The translations under genes were made by a program, and so were the position numbers. From the NCBI RefSeq assembly GCF_002117915.1, contig NZ_BDJB01000003.1, positions 186,001 through 250,000 of the forward strand: a stretch of 64,000 nt of DNA, given 5' to 3'. A model generated the notes under the pieces. That model saw only the letters and a program-made list of their open reading frames with translations. It was not told where the DNA came from and did not search any database. Source of the stretch: Sphingomonas sp. TZW2008 (GTDB taxonomy: Bacteria > Pseudomonadota > Alphaproteobacteria > Sphingomonadales > Sphingomonadaceae). Numbering within the stretch: the stretch's first letter is position 1; every line of letters begins with the position of its first letter. This document shows, one piece after another, positions 11,368 through 18,903 of this stretch.

Positions 11368-11556
11368 TCAGCGCTCCCCGCCACCCACTGACCGCTGCCG
11401 CTGATTGGCCTGCACGATGATAGCACGACGACCCGCATCGTCGGCGTCGCGCCATGCCCCGATCTCGTCCAGCGTCCGGTAACAACCGAGGCACAGTTCA
11501 CCCTCGTTATCGAGCCGGCAGATGCCGATGCACGGCGATTCGACGCTTGCCGTCAC
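11368..11556 (-). CDS. DUF1289 family protein
   Basis: 62 aa. GTG at 11556 overlaps the stop of the upstream Nudix gene as GTGA, which I take as the start. It carries the four-cysteine DUF1289 pattern: PCIGICRLD, then LCLGCYRTLDEIGAW, which probably binds zinc or an Fe-S centre. Third gene of a leftward helicase-Nudix-DUF1289 unit. DUF1289 proteins are often called Fe-S-like small proteins of unknown role. Confidence 0.82.
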   Translation of the reverse strand: MTASVESPCIGICRLDNEGELCLGCYRTLDEIGAWRDADDAGRRAIIVQANQRQRSVGGGER

Positions 11557-12023
11557 CACGCACCGAACCCCTGTTCGCCCGCGCGATACTCCGCAATCCG
11601 GCGCCGCGTCGCCGGTGACGTATCGTCCGGCAGCGCCTCCACGGCGGCCCACGCAACCTCTGCGATCTCACGCCGATCGGCTGCGATCAGCGCCTCCGGC
11701 GTATCGGTTTCGGCTGTAAAGACAACGACATGATCGTCCTTGCTCTGCGCCGTGTTATGATAGACGCCGAGTACGCGCACCAGCCGCACGTCGCCCAGCC
11801 CCACTTCCTCGCGAAGCTCGCGGCGGATCGCCGTCGCGGCACTCTCGCGCTTGGCAACGCCGCCGCCCGGCAGATACCAGCCATCGATATAGTGATGCCG
11901 TACGAGCGCGACGCGCCCCGCCCGATCGACCAGCACGGCGCGCGCGCCGAACGTGCGCGGGCGCCTGAGCTTCCACCACCATCGCATCGCGCGCCCGGCG
12001 ATCCGGTAGCGCCACGCAGGCAC
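11553..12023 (-). CDS. Nudix hydrolase
   Basis: 156 aa, GTG start one base after the helicase stop. The Nudix box is perfect: GGVAKRESAATAIRRE followed directly by LREEVGL, matching GX5EX7REUXEEXGU. The rest fits a small MutT-like fold with GWYLPGG before the box. It hydrolyses a nucleoside diphosphate linked to another group; the substrate is unknown. The short N-terminal MPAWRYRIAGRAMRWWWKL is unusually aromatic and basic and could touch the membrane. Confidence 0.9.
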   Translation of the reverse strand: MPAWRYRIAGRAMRWWWKLRRPRTFGARAVLVDRAGRVALVRHHYIDGWYLPGGGVAKRESAATAIRRELREEVGLGDVRLVRVLGVYHNTAQSKDDHVVVFTAETDTPEALIAADRREIAEVAWAAVEALPDDTSPATRRRIAEYRAGEQGFGAW

Positions 12024-12024
12024 G

Positions 12025-13470
12025 TCAGCTGCCGATCGTTGCGCTCAGGAACGCCGGCACTGGACCGTTCCACCCGTCGTCCGGCCCCTCGTCACGCTCG
12101 TGGCGACGCTGCGACGTGGATCGCTGATAGCCGGCCTGATCGTCCCGACCCCGGCTCGCCTGCTCTTCGCGGCTGCTGCCTGCCCGGCCTCCAAGCCTGC
12201 GACCCGCCTGATCGTCACGCCGGGTATCCGCACTTTCACGAGCAGCCGGTTCCTTCTCGACAACTGGCGTTGCAGGTGCGTCCGCCGCCGGTCTCGGCCG
12301 CGCACGACCTGGCCGCTCGCGCGGCGTCTCGGCGATCGCCTCGTCAGCCGCCGGAACTTCGAACTTGGCAATGGTTTGCCCGGTAAGCTTTTCGATGTTT
12401 TGGATGTTCTCGGCGTCTTCGGGTCCGACGAAGGTATAGGACGTGCCCGTGGCCCCTGCGCGCCCCGTGCGACCAATGCGATGCACGTAATCGTCGGGAT
12501 GCCACGGTGCATCGAAATTGAAGACGTGGCTGACGCCCTTGATGTCGAGCCCGCGCGCCGCGACGTCGGACGCCACCAGGATGTTGATGTCACCCGACTT
12601 GAACCGGTCAAGCTCGGCGATCCGCGCCGACTGTTCCATGTCGCCGTGAATCTCGCCCGCTGCGAAACCGTGCTTCTTCAAGCTCTTGTTGAGCTCGCGC
12701 ACCGTCGTCTTGCGGTTGCAGAAGATGATCGCAGTGGCGACGCCGTCCGATTTCAGCAGCCGGCGCAGCGTATCGCGCTTTTGGAATGCCGAGCCCTTCA
12801 CCGGCACCAGCCACTGCGTGATGTTGATGTTGGTGCTCGCCGGGCGCGCGACCTCGATCGTCTTGGGATTGGACAGGAACTTGTCTGCCAGCTTCTTGAT
12901 CGGCGGCGGCATTGTCGCCGAGAAAAGCAGCGTCTGCCGCTGCTTGGGCAGCTTCGTGCAGATTTCCTCGATATCGGGGATGAACCCCATGTCGAGCATG
13001 CGATCGGCCTCGTCGATCACGAGCATGCTGCAGCCGTTGAGCAGGATCTTGCCGCGCCCGAACAGATCCATCAGCCGTCCGGGGGTCGCGATCAGCACGT
13101 CGACGCCGCGCTCCAGCGCCTTCACCTGATCGCCCATCTGCACACCGCCGATCAGCAGCGCCATCGACAGTTTGTGATACTTGCCGTAGATCTCAAAATT
13201 CTCTGCAACCTGCGCCGCAAGTTCGCGTGTCGGCTCGAGAATCAGGCTGCGCGGCATCAGCGCGCGGGCGCGGCCGTGCGCCAGGATATCGATCATCGGC
13301 AGCACGAACGACGCCGTCTTGCCCGTCCCCGTCTGCGCGATGCCGATGATGTCGCGCATCATCAGCACGCTGGGGATCGCCGCGGCCTGGATCAGCGTCG
13401 GGTCGGTATAGCCCGTGTCGCCGACGGCGCGGAGAAGTTCTTCTGACAGGCCGAGGTCGGCGAAGCTCAT
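12025..13470 (-). CDS. DEAD-box RNA helicase, RhlE-like, with Arg/Gly/Asp-rich disordered tail
   Basis: 481 aa. All core motifs are present in order: Q motif GYTDPTLIQ, Walker A AQTGTGKT (about residue 45), PTRELA, TPGR, VIDEAD, SAT, ARGLDI and HRIGRTGRAG. After about residue 370 comes a charged, low-complexity tail rich in Arg, Ala, Asp and Gln in which RDDQAG occurs twice. Such tails bind RNA and promote phase separation in related helicases. It probably remodels RNA in ribosome assembly or decay, especially in the cold. First gene of an operon with Nudix and DUF1289 genes. Confidence 0.95.
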   Translation of the reverse strand: MSFADLGLSEELLRAVGDTGYTDPTLIQAAAIPSVLMMRDIIGIAQTGTGKTASFVLPMIDILAHGRARALMPRSLILEPTRELAAQVAENFEIYGKYHKLSMALLIGGVQMGDQVKALERGVDVLIATPGRLMDLFGRGKILLNGCSMLVIDEADRMLDMGFIPDIEEICTKLPKQRQTLLFSATMPPPIKKLADKFLSNPKTIEVARPASTNINITQWLVPVKGSAFQKRDTLRRLLKSDGVATAIIFCNRKTTVRELNKSLKKHGFAAGEIHGDMEQSARIAELDRFKSGDINILVASDVAARGLDIKGVSHVFNFDAPWHPDDYVHRIGRTGRAGATGTSYTFVGPEDAENIQNIEKLTGQTIAKFEVPAADEAIAETPRERPGRARPRPAADAPATPVVEKEPAARESADTRRDDQAGRRLGGRAGSSREEQASRGRDDQAGYQRSTSQRRHERDEGPDDGWNGPVPAFLSATIGS

Positions 13471-13575
13471 GGCGATCCTGAAAAAGGGGCGCGAAGCGCA
13501 CGCCCGTCATTGGGCGCGAGACGCGATTGCGCGTCCATTGTCAAGGAAAACGCCGCTTTATACTGTGCGGACGGA

Positions 13576-14028
13576 CTATTTCGTCGTCGCGGTCAACGTC
13601 CTGAACCGGCTGATCTCGCAGCGCGCGCCCGATCGCGATCGAAGCACGTCGCGCTTGGCACAGACCATCCCATCGGCAGCGCGCTTCAGGTAGAAGCCGC
13701 TGTAGAAGTTGAGCGTCGGGCAATCGTCATCAAGCTTGGCGCGCAGGCGGCGTCCGTCGGTGACGATCAGGTCGACGTCGCCGTCGCGGGAGAACATCGC
13801 GCTCGCCAGTGTCGCGGCGGCGACGCACTTGGGCGCCTTGTGCTCGCGCCACGTCACCTCCGCCGCCGGTTCGCTGCGTCGTACGGGAAGTTGCGGGATG
13901 CGGATCACCACCCGCTCGCGGTAGATCATCTGCGCGAACTGTACGCCGTCCAACCCCGCCGGCTCGTGCGCCGAGATCAGCAGCGGTCCGCAGATCGCGA
14001 GCGGAAGAAGGGCACGGCGCTGAGTCAT
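13576..14028 (-). CDS. Conserved secreted protein of unknown function
   Basis: 150 aa. The N-terminus MTQRRALLPLAICGPLLISA is a signal peptide. The body contains KCVAAATLASAM, a stretch like VDLIVTDGRRLRAKLDDDC, and LNFYSGFYLK, with four cysteines that may form two disulfides. I recall similar proteins as a sphingomonad-restricted hypothetical family; no enzymatic motif is visible. It has its own transcription unit between the helicase gene and a divergent FAD oxidoreductase. Confidence 0.65.
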   Translation of the reverse strand: MTQRRALLPLAICGPLLISAHEPAGLDGVQFAQMIYRERVVIRIPQLPVRRSEPAAEVTWREHKAPKCVAAATLASAMFSRDGDVDLIVTDGRRLRAKLDDDCPTLNFYSGFYLKRAADGMVCAKRDVLRSRSGARCEISRFRTLTATTK

Positions 14029-14064
14029 CGGTTGATCGTGCCGTTGCCGCGAAATGTTTGAACC

Positions 14065-15534
14065 ATGGATGAATTGCGGCGATCATGCGGCATGACGCCA
14101 GCCCAGACCAGCCTCGTCGACGCGCTCCGCCCCATCGTGCAGCCGCGCGCCATCGTTACCGATCGCGACGCCATCGCGCCGTGGGAGATCGACTGGCGAA
14201 AGCGCTGGCATGGCCGTGCACCGATCATGTTCGAGCCCCGAACGGTGCGCGAGGTGCAGGCGATCGTCCGGGCAGCGGCCGCCGCCGGCGTTCCGCTGGT
14301 GCCGCAGGGCGGCAACACGTCGATGGTCGGCGGTGCGACGCCGCCGTCGAGCGGCGACGCCGCCCTCCTGTCGCTTCGCCGGCTCAATGCGATCCGCGCG
14401 CTCGACGCGAACGCCGGGCTGGCAGTTGCCGAAGCCGGCGTGATCCTCGCCGATCTGCACGCTGCGGCGCTATCGGCCGGTCGCCGCTTCCCGCTAACGC
14501 TGGGCGCGCGCGGATCGGCGACGATCGGCGGATTGGTGTCGACCAACGCCGGCGGCACGCAGGTGCTGCGCTGGGGCACGATGCGCGGCCTGGTCGCCGG
14601 GATCGAGGCGGTGCTGCCGGACGGCACGCTCTACGACGGCCTGTCGCCGCTCAAGAAGGACAATCGCGGCTACGATCTGACGCAGCTGCTGATCGGCGCC
14701 GAAGGCACGCTGGGCATCGTCACTGCCGCGACGCTGCGCCTAGCGCCCGCGATCCGTGCGCGGGCAGTGGCCTGGGCGGCGGTCGCCTCCCCCATCGAGG
14801 CGCTAGCGCTGCTGCGCCGCTTCGAAGCCGCCGGTGATTTGATCGAGAGCTTCGAGCTTCTGCCGGCCGAATCGCTTGACGCGGTGCTCGCTCACGTACC
14901 CGATGCCCGAGCGCCGCTCGCGACGCCGCACCCATGGCACGTTCTGATAGAGGCCGTCGCCGCCGACGAGCAACCGCCCGAAGCGTTCATTGAGCGCGTC
15001 CTCGGGCCAGCGATCGAGGACGGCCTCGTCGCCGACGCGACGCTGGCGACGAGCGAGCGCCAGGCGGACGCATTCTGGCGCATCCGCGATTCGATCTCGG
15101 ACGCCGAACGCGCGACCGGCCCCGCCGCGCAACATGATATCTCGGTGCCGGTCGATACGATGCCGCGCTTCATGGTGGACGCCGCTGCGGCGTGCGATGC
15201 GCGCTTCCCGGGCACGCGCGCCAGCGGCTTCGGCCATCTCGGCGACGGCAACGTCCACTTTCACGTCCGCGCGCCCGCCGGCGCCGATCGCGACCGCTGG
15301 CTGGCGGAGGAAGCGCCGGTCGTCTCGCGGTTCGTCAACGATCTCGTCGTCGCGGTCGGTGGCTCGATCTCGGCCGAGCACGGCATCGGGCAGATGAAGA
15401 TCGACGAGCTCGAACGATTGTCGTCTCCCGCGCGCATCGCCGCGTTGCGCGCGATCAAATCGGCGCTCGATCCGCTCGGCATCATGAATCCCGGCAAGCT
15501 GGTGCCGCTTGCACCGCGCGTGGCGGATCAATAG
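14065..15534 (+). CDS. FAD-linked 2-hydroxyacid dehydrogenase (D-2-hydroxyglutarate/D-lactate type)
   Basis: 489 aa from ATG 14065; an alternative ATG at 14092 gives MTPAQTSL and is equally plausible since neither has a strong ribosome site. A PCMH-type FAD domain lies at about residues 40-220 (VPQGGNTSMVGGA, TIGGLVSTNAGG, GAEGTLGIV). The C-terminal FAD-oxidase domain holds the metal-binding GHLGDGNVHFHV and the EHGIGQMK motif. These define the D2HGDH/glycolate oxidase GlcD/D-lactate family. It oxidises a D-2-hydroxyacid, passing electrons to an ETF or quinone. Substrate not assigned. Confidence 0.88.
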   Translation: MDELRRSCGMTPAQTSLVDALRPIVQPRAIVTDRDAIAPWEIDWRKRWHGRAPIMFEPRTVREVQAIVRAAAAAGVPLVPQGGNTSMVGGATPPSSGDAALLSLRRLNAIRALDANAGLAVAEAGVILADLHAAALSAGRRFPLTLGARGSATIGGLVSTNAGGTQVLRWGTMRGLVAGIEAVLPDGTLYDGLSPLKKDNRGYDLTQLLIGAEGTLGIVTAATLRLAPAIRARAVAWAAVASPIEALALLRRFEAAGDLIESFELLPAESLDAVLAHVPDARAPLATPHPWHVLIEAVAADEQPPEAFIERVLGPAIEDGLVADATLATSERQADAFWRIRDSISDAERATGPAAQHDISVPVDTMPRFMVDAAAACDARFPGTRASGFGHLGDGNVHFHVRAPAGADRDRWLAEEAPVVSRFVNDLVVAVGGSISAEHGIGQMKIDELERLSSPARIAALRAIKSALDPLGIMNPGKLVPLAPRVADQ

Positions 15535-15591
15535 GGCGCGGTTCATCCGGGCGGCTCGGCGTCGCCCATGCGACATTTCTGGAGAGATCAG

Positions 15592-16368
15592 ATGGCCACC
15601 GCGCCGCAGCAGCAACCGCTCCCGCTCTTCTACAACGGGCTGGAACCGCTCTCGAGCGAATTGCACGCGGATTACCGCATCCGCCCGGCGACTTCGGCGC
15701 CGTTCCTTGGCGCGCAGCACGCCATCCCGGTGACGATCGACGAGTTTGCGCTGGCGCAGCGCTTCATGCCGATCGTCTTCTCCGCCGGCGATGATGCCAT
15801 CCCGATCGCGCTGATGGGCCTCAACGAAGGCGTCAACGTTTTCATCGATGCCGACGGCAAGCTGACGGAGGAGAACTTCTACGTCCCCGCCTACGTCCGT
15901 CGCTATCCGTACATGCTAGCGCGGCTGCGCCCCGATGCGGAGGAGCTGTCGCTCTGCTTCGATCCGACGTCGGACACGATCGGGCGCTTCGACGAGGGCG
16001 AGCCCTTGTTCGAGAACGGCCAGCCGAGCGCGGTGACCAAGAACATCCTCGCCTTCAACGAGCAGTTCGAGCAGGCTGGCGCGCGCACCGCGGCGTTCAT
16101 GACCGAGCTGCGCGAAGCCGAGTTGCTGATGGACGGCGAGGTGTCGATCCAACACGACAGCAATCCGCAGCCCTTCGTCTATCGCGGCTTTCAGATGGTG
16201 AACGAGGAAAAGCTGCAGGATCTGCGCGGCGACCAGCTGCGCAAGATGAGCAAGAGCGGCATGCTGCCGCTGCTCTACGCGCACCTCTTCTCGCTCTCGC
16301 TGATGCGCGACATCTTCGCCCGCCAGATGGCATCGGGCAAGATGCCGCAGCCGAACCTCAACGCCTGA
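15592..16368 (+). CDS. SapC family protein
   Basis: 258 aa from ATG 15592, preceded by GGAGAG; an upstream in-frame ATG at 15568 lacks such a site. The opening PLPLFYNGLEPLSSELHADY and the block PVTIDEFALAQRFMPIVF are hallmarks of the SapC family, seen in sphingomonads and Caulobacter next to TonB receptors and tryptophan-halogenase-like genes. No signal peptide or membrane helix is obvious here. Biochemical role not established in the family. A cytochrome b561 gene follows 16 bases after the stop. Confidence 0.87.
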   Translation: MATAPQQQPLPLFYNGLEPLSSELHADYRIRPATSAPFLGAQHAIPVTIDEFALAQRFMPIVFSAGDDAIPIALMGLNEGVNVFIDADGKLTEENFYVPAYVRRYPYMLARLRPDAEELSLCFDPTSDTIGRFDEGEPLFENGQPSAVTKNILAFNEQFEQAGARTAAFMTELREAELLMDGEVSIQHDSNPQPFVYRGFQMVNEEKLQDLRGDQLRKMSKSGMLPLLYAHLFSLSLMRDIFARQMASGKMPQPNLNA

Positions 16369-16384
16369 TCGCAGGAGAAATGCG

Positions 16385-16930
16385 ATGGCCCGCCTGCCGC
16401 AGGATCGGCGCTACTCGAGCGTCGCCATCGCGTTTCACTGGATCATCGCGCTGCTGGTGGTTGTCAATCTCGCGATCGGCCTGCTGCATGATGCGATCCC
16501 TTCGCTGCGCGCGTGGATGCCCGGTCACAAGGCGGTCGGTATCACCGTGCTGGCGCTGACGGCGGGCCGCCTCGCCTGGCGGCTCGCGCATCGGGCCCCG
16601 CCCCTGCTGGCGCACACGCCCGCATGGGAGAAGGGGCTCGCCCATGCGACGCACTGGACGCTCTACGCGCTGCTGCTGCTGATGCCGCTCAGCGGCTGGG
16701 CGATGGTCTCGGGTACCGAGAAGCGCCGCCCGCTCGACTGGTTCGGGACGTTCGACATTCCCTACCTGCCGGTTTCCACCGCGACCGGTAGCGCGGCGCA
16801 TGAGGCGCACGAACTGCTCGGCTGGCTGATGCTGGCCTTGGTGGTTCTGCACATCGCGGCGGCGCTGCGTCATCACCTCATCCTGCGCGACGATGTGCTC
16901 GCTCGGATGGCGCCGGCGGTGCGCCGCTAG
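16385..16930 (+). CDS. Cytochrome b561 family membrane protein
   Basis: 181 aa with four membrane helices. Haem-ligand histidines lie in AIAFHWIIALL (helix 1), PGHKAVG (helix 2), ATHWTLYALLLL (helix 3) and VVLHIAAALRHH (helix 4), the arrangement of the YodB/CybB diheme family. It moves electrons between quinol and an acceptor such as superoxide. RBS GGAGAAA precedes ATG 16385. It follows sapC closely, so they may be co-transcribed. Confidence 0.9.
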   Translation: MARLPQDRRYSSVAIAFHWIIALLVVVNLAIGLLHDAIPSLRAWMPGHKAVGITVLALTAGRLAWRLAHRAPPLLAHTPAWEKGLAHATHWTLYALLLLMPLSGWAMVSGTEKRRPLDWFGTFDIPYLPVSTATGSAAHEAHELLGWLMLALVVLHIAAALRHHLILRDDVLARMAPAVRR

Positions 16931-16958
16931 CTTCTTTGTTGCATCGCGACGACGGGGC

Positions 16959-16986
16959 TTGAAACCAAATACCGCACTCCTAAGTT
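16959..16986 (+). promoter_or_regulatory. Sigma-70-like promoter of candidate sRNA
   Basis: TTGAAA (16959-16964), 16-base spacer, TAAGTT (16981-16986). No coding region follows on this strand before the terminator at 17067-17099, so the promoter most likely serves a small RNA. Confidence 0.5.
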
Positions 16987-16992
16987 AGTGCT

Positions 16993-17099
16993 GTACGGCG
17001 TCCGTGTCCCCCCTTTCGCGGAACCGTATGGCACATCCTCGGATGTGTCTCCTCCCTGAACCTTGGCCACCTCGGGCAACCGCCCGGGGTGGTTTTTTT
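16993..17099 (+). ncRNA. Candidate trans-acting sRNA with an anti-Shine-Dalgarno segment
   Basis: A non-coding stretch of about 105 bases between a promoter-like pair and a strong intrinsic terminator. It contains a perfect hairpin CACATCC-TC-GGATGTG (17032-17047), directly followed by unpaired TCTCCTCCCT (17048-17057), complementary to ribosome-binding sites, and then the terminator hairpin. Hairpin, CU-rich anti-SD loop, terminator is the design of several alphaproteobacterial sRNAs (MmgR/suhB-like and related families). The family name is a resemblance only. The start is inferred from the -10 box. Confidence 0.6.
17067..17099 (+). terminator. Rho-independent terminator of the sRNA
   Basis: Stem CCACC-T-CGGGC (17067-17077), loop AACC, GCCCG-G-GGTGG (17082-17092) with one T-G wobble, then seven T (17093-17099). 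Confidence 0.85.
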
Positions 17100-17103
17100 A
17101 TGC

Positions 17104-17937
17104 TCATTCGGCGGCCAGCGCGCGGGGGTGCGCCATGGCCTCGTCGGCCAGCGCGTCGATGATCGCGCGGACGAGATCGACGACACGCGCCGCGCCGCGC
17201 CCGGGCCGGTCGAACGTTTCGTCGAGGTAGAGCGAGCGATCGATTTCCAGCTGGATCGCGTGGATCCCGGCGGCGGGGGTGGCATGGCGCTCGAGGATAT
17301 GCCCGCCGGCATAGGGGGCGTTCAACGCGTGACCAAGGCCGGCCGCCGCCACTTCCGCCTCGACGCGGTGGACGAAGCGGCCCGCCGCTGCCCGGCCGAA
17401 CCGATCGCCCGTCACGATCCGCGCCGCGCTGTTGACGATCGGCGGCATCGAATGGAGATCGAGCAGCACGGCCACGCCGAAGTGCGCCTTCGCCGCTGCG
17501 AGCAGCCGTGCGAGCGTTTCGTGATAGGGGCGGTGCGCATCAGCGATTCGCGCTGCCACGTCGTCGGCGCGCAGCCGGCGCCGCCACAGCTCGCCCGCGG
17601 CGGAGGTGCGGCGCGGCACGAGGCCAAGGCCGCTGCGCACCTTGGTGCTGAGATGCCCGGACGGCGCGCCGTCGTCGAGCCGCGGATCGCGATCATGCTC
17701 CGCGCGGTTGAGGTCGATCCACGCCCGGCCGATCCGCTGCACGATCGTCGCTTCGCCGCTGCGCGCCGCCAGCGCGATCGCGTCGACGTAGCGATCCTCC
17801 AGCCCCGTCAGCGCGGCTGCGGGCACGCGCAGTGCCGCATACAGCGCGTCGGGATAGTCGCGGCCTGCGTGCGGCACCGACAGGACCACCGGGCTCGCAG
17901 GCGGCATCTCGCCGTACAGGTCGAACGGGGGCGGCAT
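17104..17937 (-). CDS. N-formylglutamate amidohydrolase family protein
   Basis: 277 aa. The family signature runs through the protein: VLSVPHAGRDYP at the N-terminus with a metal-ligand His, DRYVDAIA, WIDLNRAEHDRDP, RPYHETLARLL, and the conserved VLLDLHSMPP. Members hydrolyse N-formyl-L-glutamate in the histidine pathway or related N-formylated compounds. No hut genes lie nearby, so the histidine role is only a guess. The stop is five bases from the end of the sRNA terminator, with which it converges. Confidence 0.88.
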   Translation of the reverse strand: MPPPFDLYGEMPPASPVVLSVPHAGRDYPDALYAALRVPAAALTGLEDRYVDAIALAARSGEATIVQRIGRAWIDLNRAEHDRDPRLDDGAPSGHLSTKVRSGLGLVPRRTSAAGELWRRRLRADDVAARIADAHRPYHETLARLLAAAKAHFGVAVLLDLHSMPPIVNSAARIVTGDRFGRAAAGRFVHRVEAEVAAAGLGHALNAPYAGGHILERHATPAAGIHAIQLEIDRSLYLDETFDRPGRGAARVVDLVRAIIDALADEAMAHPRALAAE

Positions 17938-18058
17938 CTCGGCTCAGCCTATGGAACAACCGGGTTCGCCGCAATGCACGCTCGTACGCGCAACGCCGCC
18001 GTCTGGAAAATGTTAAGGGGTTGGCGCATACATGGGTCGCCAGAGCGCGAGGGCACGA

Positions 18059-18436
18059 ATGATCCGGATTTTGCTGGCCGAAGACGACCAGGTGATGCGC
18101 GAATATCTGACGCGCGCGCTGGAGAAATCCGGCTATGCGGTAACCGCCGTCGATCGCGGCACGGCGGCGCTGCCGCTCGTCGAGCAGGAGGAATTCGACC
18201 TGCTGCTGACCGACATCGTCATGCCGGAAATGGACGGGATCGAGCTCGCGCAAAAGGCAGGCGAACTGCGCCCGAACCTGCGCGTCATGTTCATCACCGG
18301 CTTTGCCGCCGTCACGCTGCGCGCCGGCAAGGCGATGCCGCAAGCGCGCGTCCTGTCGAAGCCGTTCCACCTGCGCGACCTGGTGCTCGAGGTCGATCGC
18401 ATGTTCGAAGTCGGAGAATTTCTCGGATCGAATTGA
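18059..18436 (+). CDS. cpdR: Single-domain response regulator CpdR
   Basis: 125 aa from ATG 18059 with GCGAGGG upstream. A lone receiver domain: acidic pocket EDD at residues 8-10, phosphoacceptor Asp52 in LLTDIVMPEMDG, Thr80 and Lys101 in LSKPFH. The stretches LLAEDDQVMREYL, DRGTAALPL and MFITGFAAVTL match Caulobacter CpdR almost word for word. In that system unphosphorylated CpdR primes ClpXP for cell-cycle proteolysis and is controlled by the CckA-ChpT phosphorelay. It precedes tRNA-Val. Confidence 0.92.
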   Translation: MIRILLAEDDQVMREYLTRALEKSGYAVTAVDRGTAALPLVEQEEFDLLLTDIVMPEMDGIELAQKAGELRPNLRVMFITGFAAVTLRAGKAMPQARVLSKPFHLRDLVLEVDRMFEVGEFLGSN

Positions 18437-18483
18437 GCGGGGTTGCGCTGCGGCAAAGCCCCGGCTAATGGCCCCGCTCCCGT

Positions 18484-18558
18484 GGGCGTGTAGCTCAGTG
18501 GTAGAGCACTGTGTTGACATCGCAGGGGTCGCAAGTTCAATCCTTGCCACGCCCACCA
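18484..18558 (+). tRNA. tRNA-Val(GAC)
   Basis: 75 bases including an encoded CCA. Acceptor stem GGGCGTG/CACGCCC, D-arm GCTC..GAGC, anticodon stem CTGTG/CGCAG with loop TTGACAT giving anticodon GAC, T-arm GCAAG-TTCAATC-CTTGC. An intrinsic terminator follows within a few bases. Confidence 0.96.
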
Positions 18559-18560
18559 TG

Positions 18561-18597
18561 AAAAGCCCCGGCGATCTGCGGATCTCCGGGGCTTTTC
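18561..18597 (+). terminator. Rho-independent terminator after tRNA-Val
   Basis: AAAAGCCCCGG...CCGGGGCTTTTC forms an 11-bp stem with a 12-14 base loop, ending in a short T run. Confidence 0.8.
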
Positions 18598-18903
18598 TGT
18601 TTCTGCTGCGATGCGATTGGTTGAGGCGTTCGAACGCGCACCAATCTACCGGCCGCTGCGATATCCTTCATGAAATTGGAACGCAGCTACCAATAAACCG
18701 ACGTCCAGCAGCAAGCGGATCCGTCCCTGATGATGCCGCCTGTTCACGCGTGCGTCTGGCGTAAGCGCCGGCCACATCTGGCAATTACCGGGTTACCGAG
18801 TCTACTTGGTGTGGATCGCGTCGCTGATCGGTGAAGGTGCTTGACGGCATCGGAGGCTTGCCGCGAAAGGGATTGGAACGGCGCGGCGGAGGCAATCGGC
18901 GCG
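18598..18903. other. Intergenic region without recognisable gene
   Basis: About 300 bases between the tRNA terminator and the FAD oxidoreductase. No supported reading frame, repeat or structured RNA was seen. It presumably carries the promoter of the downstream gene. Confidence 0.5.

Noticed and set aside
13540..13575. TTGTCA-17-TACTGT promoter-like pair on the plus strand
   Set aside because: No rightward gene follows; the downstream secreted-protein gene is on the minus strand, so it is probably chance.
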